Notes under the pieces: model-generated | Database searches by the model: none | Told to the model about the DNA's origin: nothing | What the model saw: only the letters and a program-made list of their open reading frames with translations | In this document: positions 1 to 8,441 of the stretch, piece by piece | Layout: every line of letters starts with the position of its first letter | Numbering within the stretch: the first letter of the stretch is position 1 | Position numbers and translations under genes: made by a program | Source of the DNA: Paenibacillus protaetiae | GTDB lineage: Bacteria > Bacillota > Bacilli > Paenibacillales > Paenibacillaceae | Assembly: GCF_004135365.1 (NCBI RefSeq) | Contig: NZ_CP035492.1 | Span: 496,001 to 560,000, forward strand | DNA: 64,000 nucleotides | Direction of reading: 5' to 3'

Positions 1-2
1 AG

Positions 3-323
3 GAAGGCGAAGCTCCTCCTGCAGGGTCCAGGCTGGCGGCGGGAGAGCAAAGGCTGGAGCAGCTGTTGAAAAAGAACGCGCTGGCAGTCGCCGACGCTAT
101 TAAGCCGCTTGCCCAGCAGCATGGCCTGACGCCGGCGCAATATGCGCTGTCATGGGTGCTCAGCCGGTCGGGCATTACATCAGCTATTCTTGGCGCTTCC
201 AAGCTCGAACATATCACCGACGCAGCCAAAGCTTGGGATACAAGGCTGAGCGAAGCGGATTTAAAACAAGCGGACGAAGCGACGGAGCAAGTCCGAACGA
301 AAGAAAAAGCACTGATCAAATAA
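3..323 (+). CDS. Aldo/keto reductase, C-terminal part (5' end outside window)
   Basis: Only the last 106 codons lie in the window; the frame is open to the left edge, so the start is missing. The visible part contains QHGLTPAQYALSWVLS and then ITSAILGASKLEHI, the C-terminal barrel strands and cofactor-binding loop typical of NAD(P)H-dependent aldo/keto reductases that reduce carbonyl groups in the cytosol. The catalytic Asp, Tyr, Lys and His lie further left and cannot be checked. A good terminator follows at once, so the gene is not part of the ABC operon downstream. The substrate cannot be inferred. Confidence 0.85.
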   Translation, partial: EGEAPPAGSRLAAGEQRLEQLLKKNALAVADAIKPLAQQHGLTPAQYALSWVLSRSGITSAILGASKLEHITDAAKAWDTRLSEADLKQADEATEQVRTKEKALIK

Positions 324-350
324 TAAAAAATTATGATTTCTACCCTGCCA

Positions 351-391
351 AGGAGGATATCGAAGTTTACTTGCGATATCCTTCTTTTTTT
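351..391 (+). terminator. Rho-independent terminator after the aldo/keto reductase
   Basis: A 12-base stem with one mismatch (AGGAGGATATCG at 351-362, CGATATCCTTCT at 374-385) is followed by a run of T at 385-391. It separates the upstream reductase from the importer operon that starts at 415. Confidence 0.85.
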
Positions 392-414
392 ATTACTCGA
401 ACCGGGGGTGCAGC

Positions 415-1524
415 ATGGCCAGCGTCAGCATCAAACATTTGTATAAAAAATACGGCAAAGAAAAACATGCGGTTGTGCAAGATTTCGATCTTGAAATCAA
501 GGATAAAGAGTTTATCGTATTCGTCGGGCCATCCGGCTGCGGCAAATCGACAACGCTGCGCATGATTGCGGGGCTGGAAGACATTACGGAGGGCGAGATT
601 TATATCGGTGACCAGCTGGTGAACAAGCTGCCGCCGAAAGACCGCGACATCTCGATGGTTTTTCAAAACTATGCGCTGTATCCGAACTTATCCGTCTATG
701 AGAACATCGCCTTCGGCCTGCGCATGCGCAAGCTGCCGAAGCACGAAATTGACCTCGCGGTGAAGCAGGCTAGCCGGGTGCTGGAAATCGAGCCGTATTT
801 AAGCCGTAAGCCAAAGGATCTGTCCGGCGGACAACGGCAGCGCGTTGCGCTCGGAAGGGCGATCGTCCGCAATCCGAAGCTGTTTCTTATGGATGAACCG
901 CTGTCGAATCTGGATGCCAAGCTTCGTTCAACGATGCGGATGGAGATTACGAAGCTTCATAAAAAACTGGGTACGACGTTCATCTTCGTCACCCACGATC
1001 AGATAGAGGCCATGACGATGGCGGATCGGATCGTCGTTATGAAAAACGGCGTTATTCAGCAATGCGATACGCCGGAGAAAGTGTATTCCAAACCGGCCAA
1101 TACGTTTGTAGCCGGCTTTATCGGATCGCCGCAAATCAATTTCATCGAGGGAAAGATCGAAGAGAATGCATTTGGGCGGCTGGAGTTCAAAACGAATCGT
1201 CTTCAGCTCAAGATTCACGAAGCGACGGAGGCTGTTTTGCGGCTTAATAACCAAGTAAACAAATATGTAATATTGGGAATTAGGCCGGAACATATCAAAC
1301 TGGAAGGGCTGTATTCCGAGACGGTAATAACCGGCATCTATACGGATAATGAGCTGATGGGAGCCGACCGGTTTATTTATTTGAACATCGGGCAAGAGAA
1401 GCCGTTGATCGTCCGGGTCGAGCCGGAAAATCAATTCGAGGAGAATGAGAAACTGAAAGTAGAGCTGGACTTGTCTAAAGCTCACTTTTTCCATAAGGAA
1501 ACGGGCGTCCGGTTAACCGACTGA
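415..1524 (+). CDS. Carbohydrate ABC importer ATP-binding protein (MsmX/UgpC type)
   Basis: The 369-residue protein has the full length of MalK/UgpC/MsmX-type ATPases, which sit on the inner face of the membrane and power sugar permeases. Visible motifs are Walker A GPSGCGKST (38-46), Q-loop Q84, signature LSGGQ (136-140), Walker B LFLMD with catalytic E161, and the H-loop His194. The remaining 130 or so residues form the regulatory OB-like domain of this family. It is the first gene of the operon with the binding protein and permeases. It is the only importer ATPase in the window, although four permease pairs are present, so it may serve several of them as MsmX does in Bacillus; that is inference. 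Confidence 0.95.
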   Translation: MASVSIKHLYKKYGKEKHAVVQDFDLEIKDKEFIVFVGPSGCGKSTTLRMIAGLEDITEGEIYIGDQLVNKLPPKDRDISMVFQNYALYPNLSVYENIAFGLRMRKLPKHEIDLAVKQASRVLEIEPYLSRKPKDLSGGQRQRVALGRAIVRNPKLFLMDEPLSNLDAKLRSTMRMEITKLHKKLGTTFIFVTHDQIEAMTMADRIVVMKNGVIQQCDTPEKVYSKPANTFVAGFIGSPQINFIEGKIEENAFGRLEFKTNRLQLKIHEATEAVLRLNNQVNKYVILGIRPEHIKLEGLYSETVITGIYTDNELMGADRFIYLNIGQEKPLIVRVEPENQFEENEKLKVELDLSKAHFFHKETGVRLTD

Positions 1525-1558
1525 CCGGTTGTGCGCAGCAAGGGAGGGGCGTCGGTTC

Positions 1559-4531
1559 ATGAGGAGCAAGAAACGGCAAGCAATATGGTTTACCCTGGGC
1601 ATTGCAGCAGTCGCGCTGCTGACGTCCTGCGGACAGGATTCCGTGAAACAGGCGAGCGCAATATCCGCAGATGATGAAGGGCTGTTCAACAAGCTGGACC
1701 ATTCATTCGAGTTCGAAACGGACCCTTATTACAGCGCCGTGCTTGCAGACTGGAAGCAGCAAGGCATACCGGCAGCCGGAACAACGGTTAAGGTACAGGG
1801 AGCAAAACCTTCGAAGGTTTCAGATGCTTCGGCGATTAAAACCGGTACATATGAAAACAGGGACAACGTTCTCCTCTGGCAGACGCCGGATGAAGGATGG
1901 GTTGAATACGAAGTCGACGTCGCGGAAGACGCCTTATACGAGATTCACGCTGTGTATGATCCGCTCAAGGAAACGGACAGCAAGCGCCCGGTTCAATGGG
2001 ATGTTTCGATCGACGGGAAGCGGCCGTTCCAGGAAGCTTCTACGGCATCGTTGTACCGTGCTTGGGAGGACGTCAGTCCGATTGTAAAAAACTCCGACGG
2101 CGATCAAATTAGACCGCGCTCGATTGACGTGTCGACTTGGAGCGAGAAACCGCTGGTGGATTCGGGCGGCGCATATGACAGCCCGTTATTATGGCATTTG
2201 TCTCCGGGCAAGCATACGATTCGCCTCGAAGGATTTGATCCCGTCGCGATTGACAGCTTGCTGCTGACTGCGCCGCAGACCGTACCTTCTTATGAGGATG
2301 TCAAAGCGACGTACGCCAATACGCCTTCAATCGGCGGAGATCCGATTACGATTCAAGCCGAGCAATTTACGTCCAAGAATGATACGGCCATCAAGCTGTT
2401 CTCCGATAAGGATGACCGCACGGTGCCGCGTTATACGGGGCGTATCGTCTATAACACGATTGGCGGCCAGCGCTGGCTGGAGCAAAATCAAGAGATTACA
2501 TGGACATTCGACGTACCGGAAGACGGCTTGTACAAGTTTGGATTCCGTGCTTTGCAAAACACAATCGCGCAAAAAACATCGTTCCGTACTATTAAAATTG
2601 ACGGCAAGGTTCCGTTCGAGCCGTTTCAGGCTTACGGATTTCCATATTCCGCTTCCTGGCAGGGCATTGAACTGAAGGATGAAGCGGGCGATCCTTACCT
2701 TGTAAAGCTGGATAAGGGCCGGCACACGCTTTCGCTTGCAGTGACGCAATCGCCGGTCAAGCCTATTATTATCGATCTGGAAAAGCTGCTGGCGCATTTG
2801 GATTCCATTGACTGGGATTTACGGATGGTTACGGGCAATAAAGCAAACAGCGTACGTACGCTGGACCGCAACCGCACTTGGAATATGGAGCAGGACTTTC
2901 CGGGCATTACGGATAAAATAGCGCTTGCGGCTGAAGCGATGGAGTCACTCGCTGACCGCGTCGAAGAGGCGAATGGCAATAAGGATTCAATTAGCCAAGG
3001 GCTGCATTCTTCAGGCAAGGATTTGCGTTCGCTGCTAAGCAAACCTGAAGAAATTCCATATAATGTCGACCAGATATCGTCTATGAGGGAGAAGCTGGCG
3101 AACTTTATGGATTCCTTGTCCAAGCAAGCGCTGCAATTGGACGAAGTTTATGTCGTTCCGGAGAAAGCGCCGCTTCCTCCTATGGTGGCCGGCGTATTCG
3201 ACCGGGTGTGGGGGACTGTGCAAAACTTCGGCTATTCATTCGACACGAGAGACAGTCTGAAGGACATGGACGACCGGAAGCTTAACATTTGGGTGCAGCG
3301 CGGACGCGACTACGTCGATCAGCTGCAGCAGCTGGCAGACGAATCCTTTACGCCGGAGACCGGAATTGAAGTAAAAGTCAATTTGCTTCCGACCCCCGAG
3401 CTTCTGCTGATGTCGAATGCAGCCGGCGTGCAGCCCGACGTCGCGCTAGGCTTGACGCAGGATTTGCCGGTCGATTACGCGATCCGCGGAACGCTGGTCG
3501 ACTTATCCAAGCTGGACGGCTTCGATAAACTGTATCCGAATTACAGCCCGGGTTCGTGGCTGCCGCTTTATTACAACGGCGGTTATTATGGCGTACCGGA
3601 GACACAGTCGTTCCAGGTGCTCTATTACCGGAAAGATATTTTACAACGGCTGAATTTGAAAGTGCCGCAGACCTGGGATGATGTATACGATCTGCTGCCG
3701 ACATTGCAGCAGAACGATATGAATTTTTATGTCAATCCGAAAGAATATGCAACGTACTTCTATCAGCACGGCGTCGAATTTTACGAGCCGGGCGGGAAAA
3801 AGACGGGGCTGGATTCTCCTAATGCTTATGAGGCGTTTAAGCAGTGGACCAATCTGTTCAACACCTATGCGCTTGAGCGGGAGGTGCCGAGCTTTTACCA
3901 GCATTTCCGTGACGGTTCCATGCCGATCGGCATTTCCGATTACAACATGTATGTCCAGTTATCGGCGGCGGCGCCGGAGCTGAACGGCCGGTGGGGAATC
4001 GCCTTGCTGCCCGGAGTCAAACAGCCGGACGGCACAATCGCCCGTTGGGCGGGCGGCGGCCAGCGCACCGGCGTTATTTTCAACAAATCGGAGAAACAGG
4101 ATGAAGCGTGGAAGTTTTTGCAGTGGTGGCTGTCTACCGACGTTCAGACGCAATACGGATCGGATTTGGAAGCCATGAACGGTGTCGCATTCCGCTGGAA
4201 TACTTCTAATATTAAAGCATTCACCAATCTTCCATGGAAACGGGAGGATGCGGCTGTCATTCTCGAGCAGTGGAAATGGTATAAAGATATTCCGAACGTA
4301 CCGGGAGGCTACTACTTGGAGCGTGAATTAAACAATGCATGGCAGCGGTCCGTTGTGCAGACGGATAACTACATGTCCTCGTTAGAGGAAGCCGCCCGGG
4401 ACATCGATCGGGAGCTGCTTCGCAAGCAGCAGGAGTTTGGTTTTGCCGATAAGAACGGCAATTCGCTCAAGCAGCTCGATATTCCGGTCGTCAATCAGCC
4501 TTGGGAGGGAGACAGCCGGAATGTTAAGTAA
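1559..4531 (+). CDS. Giant extracellular solute-binding lipoprotein with N-terminal CBM-like modules
   Basis: The start is ATG 1559, preceded by AGGGAGGGG at 1541-1549; an in-frame TTG at 1529 lies before this site. The 990-residue product opens with a basic/hydrophobic signal and the lipobox LLTSC, so it should be a membrane-anchored lipoprotein. Residues of about 40-400 hold two beta-sandwich-like modules with phrases such as VEYEVDVAEDALYEI and LSPGKHTIRLEG, which resemble carbohydrate-binding modules. A helical linker follows. The last 450 residues form a family-1 sugar-binding protein (LNIWVQRGRD, then YYNGGYYGVPETQSFQVLYYRKDIL). Ordinary family members are about 430-550 residues, so this is a fusion. 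It overlaps the next permease by 11 bases. Confidence 0.88.
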   Translation: MRSKKRQAIWFTLGIAAVALLTSCGQDSVKQASAISADDEGLFNKLDHSFEFETDPYYSAVLADWKQQGIPAAGTTVKVQGAKPSKVSDASAIKTGTYENRDNVLLWQTPDEGWVEYEVDVAEDALYEIHAVYDPLKETDSKRPVQWDVSIDGKRPFQEASTASLYRAWEDVSPIVKNSDGDQIRPRSIDVSTWSEKPLVDSGGAYDSPLLWHLSPGKHTIRLEGFDPVAIDSLLLTAPQTVPSYEDVKATYANTPSIGGDPITIQAEQFTSKNDTAIKLFSDKDDRTVPRYTGRIVYNTIGGQRWLEQNQEITWTFDVPEDGLYKFGFRALQNTIAQKTSFRTIKIDGKVPFEPFQAYGFPYSASWQGIELKDEAGDPYLVKLDKGRHTLSLAVTQSPVKPIIIDLEKLLAHLDSIDWDLRMVTGNKANSVRTLDRNRTWNMEQDFPGITDKIALAAEAMESLADRVEEANGNKDSISQGLHSSGKDLRSLLSKPEEIPYNVDQISSMREKLANFMDSLSKQALQLDEVYVVPEKAPLPPMVAGVFDRVWGTVQNFGYSFDTRDSLKDMDDRKLNIWVQRGRDYVDQLQQLADESFTPETGIEVKVNLLPTPELLLMSNAAGVQPDVALGLTQDLPVDYAIRGTLVDLSKLDGFDKLYPNYSPGSWLPLYYNGGYYGVPETQSFQVLYYRKDILQRLNLKVPQTWDDVYDLLPTLQQNDMNFYVNPKEYATYFYQHGVEFYEPGGKKTGLDSPNAYEAFKQWTNLFNTYALEREVPSFYQHFRDGSMPIGISDYNMYVQLSAAAPELNGRWGIALLPGVKQPDGTIARWAGGGQRTGVIFNKSEKQDEAWKFLQWWLSTDVQTQYGSDLEAMNGVAFRWNTSNIKAFTNLPWKREDAAVILEQWKWYKDIPNVPGGYYLERELNNAWQRSVVQTDNYMSSLEEAARDIDRELLRKQQEFGFADKNGNSLKQLDIPVVNQPWEGDSRNVK

Positions 4532-5417
4532 AATATGGTCATACCGGACGTCGTATTTGTTTATCGCGCCGTTTCTCATCTGTTTTACATTGTTCATCGT
4601 CGTGCCGATCATCGCGTCCGTCTGCTTGAGCTTTACGTATTACAACGGCATTGAACGGCCCCGGTTTATCGGCTGGAGCAATTATCAATATTTAATTGCA
4701 CAAGACATGATATTTCTGAAATACGCATTGCCTAACACGTTCAAATTTGCCGTTATCGTCGGACCCGGGGGATATGCCGCCGCCTTCCTGCTTGCATGGC
4801 TTATCTCCCGTCTTCGGGGCAGCTACCGCAAATGGGTGGCGCTGGCCATGTATACGCCTTCGCTTACGATCGGTACAGCGATGACGATAATATGGCTGCC
4901 GCTGTTATCGGGCGACCGGATCGGCTACTTGAACAGCTTCCTGCTGAAAATCGGATTCATCGACGTGCCGAAGCTGTGGGTGACACAGCCGCAGCTGCTC
5001 ATGAATTCAATGATCGCCGTTACACTCTGGTCGAGCATGGGAGTCGGGTTTCTCGCCATGCTTGCCGGAATTCTGAACGTGGATAAAACGCTCTACGAAG
5101 CAGGACGGATCGACGGCATCCGCAACCATCTGCAGGAACTGTGGTTTATTACGATCCCGTCCATGAAGCCGCAGATGCTGTTCGGCGCCGTCATGGCGAT
5201 CGTAACGACGTTCAAGACCGGCGCAATTGGCGTTGAGCTGTCCGGGCAAAATCCTACACCGCAATATGCCGGCCATCTCATCGTCAATCATATTAATGAC
5301 TACGGTTTTATTCGTTTCGAGATGGGCTACGCATCGACGATTTCTGTTTTTCTGCTTATCTTTATGTATTTTGCAAACAAGCTTAGCTGGAAATTGTTTG
5401 GCTCGAAGGAGGAATAA
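4521..5417 (+). CDS. Sugar ABC importer permease, first subunit (pair 1)
   Basis: ATG 4521 lies inside the end of the binding-protein gene, with a GGGAGG ribosome site just upstream; a longer in-frame extension to 4437 is only a shadow of that gene. The 298-residue product begins with a cytoplasmic stretch and a first membrane helix (YLFIAPFLICFTLFIVVPII) and shows about six membrane spans. The EAA loop that docks the ATPase is at about residues 192-212 (EAGRIDGI then ITIPSMKP). It should form a heterodimeric channel with the product of the next gene and receive sugar from the large lipoprotein. Confidence 0.93.
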   Translation: MLSKIWSYRTSYLFIAPFLICFTLFIVVPIIASVCLSFTYYNGIERPRFIGWSNYQYLIAQDMIFLKYALPNTFKFAVIVGPGGYAAAFLLAWLISRLRGSYRKWVALAMYTPSLTIGTAMTIIWLPLLSGDRIGYLNSFLLKIGFIDVPKLWVTQPQLLMNSMIAVTLWSSMGVGFLAMLAGILNVDKTLYEAGRIDGIRNHLQELWFITIPSMKPQMLFGAVMAIVTTFKTGAIGVELSGQNPTPQYAGHLIVNHINDYGFIRFEMGYASTISVFLLIFMYFANKLSWKLFGSKEE

Positions 5418-5420
5418 CAT

Positions 5421-6269
5421 CTGAAAACATCGGGTCTAGCCGCCAGAATCAGCTTTAATCTGTTTATGCTCGCGATCTCGGTGCTGATGATATTGCCGAT
5501 CGTCTATATATTCAACAATGCGTTCAAGCCTTATCACGAGCTGTTTGTATATCCGCCGACCTTCTTCGTGAGGGAGCCAAGCCTGCAAAACTTTGTTGAG
5601 CTGATGCTCGTAACTTCGAATTCCATTGTTCCGATCTCGCGATATTTGTTCAACAGCGTGTTTGTTGCGCTGCTGAGCGTCATCAGCGTTACGGTTGTCA
5701 GCGTGTTGTGCGCCTATCCGCTGTCGAAGCATAATTTTCCGGGGAAGAAATTTATCTTCTCCACCATTATATTGATGCTGATGTTTACGCCGGAGGTTAT
5801 CCAAATTCCGCGTTATCTCGTTGTCAGCAGTCTCGGCATTCTGAACACGTATTGGGGTCATCTGCTTCCGGCGCTTGCGCTGCCCGTTGGGGTCTTCCTG
5901 CTTAAGCAGTTCATCGACCAGATTCCCGACTCGCTGATGGAAGCGTCCCGGATTGACGGGGCGAATGAAATCGTTGTTCTGGCGCGCATCGTTGTGCCAA
6001 TGAGCATGCCGGCTATCGCCACAGTTGCCATACTCGCGTTTCAGAATGCTTGGGGCAACATCGACACGTCGTCGCTGTTTATGCAGGATGACGAAATGAA
6101 GACATTCCCGTTTTTCCTGTCAACGCTGACGAGCAATCTGGCGAACAACGTGGCGAGACAGGGAGCGGCCGCGGTGGCAGCGCTCATCCTGCTCGTGCCG
6201 AACTTAATCTTTTTTGTCATCTTGCAGAGCAAGGTCATCTCTACGATGGCTCATTCCGGCATTAAATAA
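5421..6269 (+). CDS. Sugar ABC importer permease, second subunit (pair 1), probable CTG start
   Basis: The first in-frame ATG is at 5466, but it has no ribosome site and would begin the protein within its first membrane span. An ideal AAGGAGG at 5406-5412 sits eight bases before a CTG codon at 5421, and the codons from there give the usual short cytoplasmic leader (KTSGLAARISFNLFM). The in-frame stop of the previous gene at 5415 rules out anything further upstream. The 282-residue product has six membrane spans and the EAA loop EASRIDGANE at about 173. It pairs with the permease encoded immediately upstream. Confidence 0.88.
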   Translation: MKTSGLAARISFNLFMLAISVLMILPIVYIFNNAFKPYHELFVYPPTFFVREPSLQNFVELMLVTSNSIVPISRYLFNSVFVALLSVISVTVVSVLCAYPLSKHNFPGKKFIFSTIILMLMFTPEVIQIPRYLVVSSLGILNTYWGHLLPALALPVGVFLLKQFIDQIPDSLMEASRIDGANEIVVLARIVVPMSMPAIATVAILAFQNAWGNIDTSSLFMQDDEMKTFPFFLSTLTSNLANNVARQGAAAVAALILLVPNLIFFVILQSKVISTMAHSGIK

Positions 6270-6290
6270 CAGAACAAGGAGGGAGGCCGT

Positions 6291-8441
6291 TTGAAAAGCA
6301 GGACACTGCGGATAGTATCCCTATGGCTTGCCGTCGCTGCTGCGATTTCCGCCGTGCTTCCGCTTCATCGGGCAGCTGCTTCAGAGCTGCCTTACGAAAC
6401 GTATTATAAGGACGGCTTCGGACAGCTTGTACATACGCAGGCTGCCTACATTCCGGCCGGCATCATCGGCTACAATACAGCCATTGCCGGACAGGGCTCC
6501 GGTTCGGCGGACAGCACTGGAAAGCTGCAGCTCAATCAGCCAAAAGATTTGTTTATCGATCAGAAGGATCATGTATTTATTGCCGATACCGGGAATAACC
6601 GGATTGTGGAACTGGACGCCCAAGGAGCTTTTATCCGCCAAATTACAGTGGATGAAAGTCCGCTTAATAAACCAAGCGGCGTATTCGTCCATCCGAACGG
6701 CGATATTTATATCGCGGATACCGGGAATAACCGGATCGTCAGGCTTAATGCAGGCGGCAAGCTGCTGAAAGAATATGGCCGGCCGGACACGGACTATATC
6801 CCGGCATCGTTTAAATACGATCCTGTCAATCTGGTTGTCGACAAGCGGGGATTTCTATATGTTACTTCGCTGGGCGCTTTTCAAGGGCTGATAGAGCTTG
6901 ATCCTGACGGGCAATTCGTTTCTTTCTTCGGCCCGAACAGAGTGTCGTTCTCCGTGTTTGATGCGTTCAAGCGTCTTGTTTATACACGGGAAATGTATCA
7001 GCGCGAGCTGAAGAAGCTTCCCGGCGCTATTGCAAATGCAGCGATTGATAATCAAGGTTTTATTTATACGGTGACAAAAGAAGTGGCAAGCGATCAGATC
7101 AAAAAGCTGAACATCGCAGGGCTTGACCAGCTGCCCGGGAAAGGCGACTTCAGCTCGGTTGAACCTGTCAGATCGTACGGCGAAGTGCTGAAACACCGGG
7201 CGGGGGATATGAATCCCCAGCTTAACGACATTACGGTCGATGAATCCGGCAATATGACGGTTGTGGATACGGTGTGGAACATGATTAGCCAATATGACCA
7301 GAACGGCAATTTATTGTTTTTCTGGGGAGGAGACGCCATCACGGCGACTTCGAAGACGGGGGTTGTCAAGACGCCGGCTGCGATCGCGAATGATTCCAAA
7401 GGCAATCTGTACGTGCTTGACAATACAAACAATCTGATCCAAGTGCTCCGTCCATCCGAGTTCGGCAAGCTGGTTCATCAGGCCAATGCATTAACGCAGG
7501 AAGGCAAATACGAAGAGAGCGAACCGATCTGGGAAGAAGTACATCGTCTCAATACGCAATATACACCTGCTTTAATCGGTTTAGCGAAAGCGGCATACAA
7601 GCGGCAGGATTATGAACGGGCGGCGCAGCTTTACAGCCAGGCCGGCGTTGTTGGCGGCTATTCCGACTCGTTCTGGCAGAACCGGCTTATCTGGTTCCAG
7701 AACAACTTTGGCCTTGCCATGAATTTCGTGCTTGCTGCGGGCATTTTGTTCCTTGCTTGGGGGAAATGGTCGAGGAAGCTGCTGCCGGCAGGCGGGCTGG
7801 GCGGCAAACTGCGCATGGATATCCCGTTCGCCAAGAAACTTGGCCACGTCTTTACGATTGCACGCCATCCGGTAGACGGTTTTTACGGAATCCGCCATGA
7901 GCAGAAAGCGAATCTGCTAAGCAGTCTGATCATCCTTATTGCGGCTGCTGCGGCATTTGGTTATATGCAAGCCGGCACGAACTTTGTGTTTAATCCGAAG
8001 GTGCATGTCGGAATCGACTTGCTGCCGCAAATGGTCCAGTTTTTTGGATTGTGGTTCGGATGGGTTGTATCCAATTATTTGGTCAGCTCGCTGCTTCGGG
8101 GAGAAGGCCGTTTCCGCGATGTTTTTTACGGCAGTTGCTATGCTCTATTTCCGATTATTCTGATAGGCATACCTGTTACATATTTGTCCAATGCGCTGAC
8201 GCTCGATGAATCCGCCATCTATCATTTTTTAAAGCTGGCTGCGGTTATCTGGGTTGTATTGCTGGCTGTTTGGATGGTACAGGGCGTTCATAACTACACG
8301 TTTATCGAATCGGTATTTATCATTTTGCTGTCGATCTTTACGCTTCTGATTATCGTCATTCTGATCTTCCTATTCGTCAGCCTCAGCTATGAGCTGGTTA
8401 ACTTTATTAAATCGATTTATCAAGAGGTGATCATCCGGTGA
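6291..8441 (+). CDS. Secreted NHL-repeat protein with C-terminal Yip1-like membrane domain
   Basis: TTG 6291 follows AAGGAGGGAGG at 6276-6286. The 716-residue protein has a signal peptide (to about residue 30). Next comes a beta-propeller of NHL-type repeats, with ADTGNNRI occurring twice, covering about 70-390. A short TPR-like pair of helices spans about 395-460 (NALTQEGKYEES, YKRQDYERAAQLYSQAG). About six membrane spans fill the last 240 residues and resemble Yip1/YIF1-type proteins. The propeller would lie outside the cell. Its place between permease pairs suggests a sensor, scaffold or assembly role in the uptake system, but no function is known to me. Confidence 0.72.
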   Translation: MKSRTLRIVSLWLAVAAAISAVLPLHRAAASELPYETYYKDGFGQLVHTQAAYIPAGIIGYNTAIAGQGSGSADSTGKLQLNQPKDLFIDQKDHVFIADTGNNRIVELDAQGAFIRQITVDESPLNKPSGVFVHPNGDIYIADTGNNRIVRLNAGGKLLKEYGRPDTDYIPASFKYDPVNLVVDKRGFLYVTSLGAFQGLIELDPDGQFVSFFGPNRVSFSVFDAFKRLVYTREMYQRELKKLPGAIANAAIDNQGFIYTVTKEVASDQIKKLNIAGLDQLPGKGDFSSVEPVRSYGEVLKHRAGDMNPQLNDITVDESGNMTVVDTVWNMISQYDQNGNLLFFWGGDAITATSKTGVVKTPAAIANDSKGNLYVLDNTNNLIQVLRPSEFGKLVHQANALTQEGKYEESEPIWEEVHRLNTQYTPALIGLAKAAYKRQDYERAAQLYSQAGVVGGYSDSFWQNRLIWFQNNFGLAMNFVLAAGILFLAWGKWSRKLLPAGGLGGKLRMDIPFAKKLGHVFTIARHPVDGFYGIRHEQKANLLSSLIILIAAAAAFGYMQAGTNFVFNPKVHVGIDLLPQMVQFFGLWFGWVVSNYLVSSLLRGEGRFRDVFYGSCYALFPIILIGIPVTYLSNALTLDESAIYHFLKLAAVIWVVLLAVWMVQGVHNYTFIESVFIILLSIFTLLIIVILIFLFVSLSYELVNFIKSIYQEVIIR

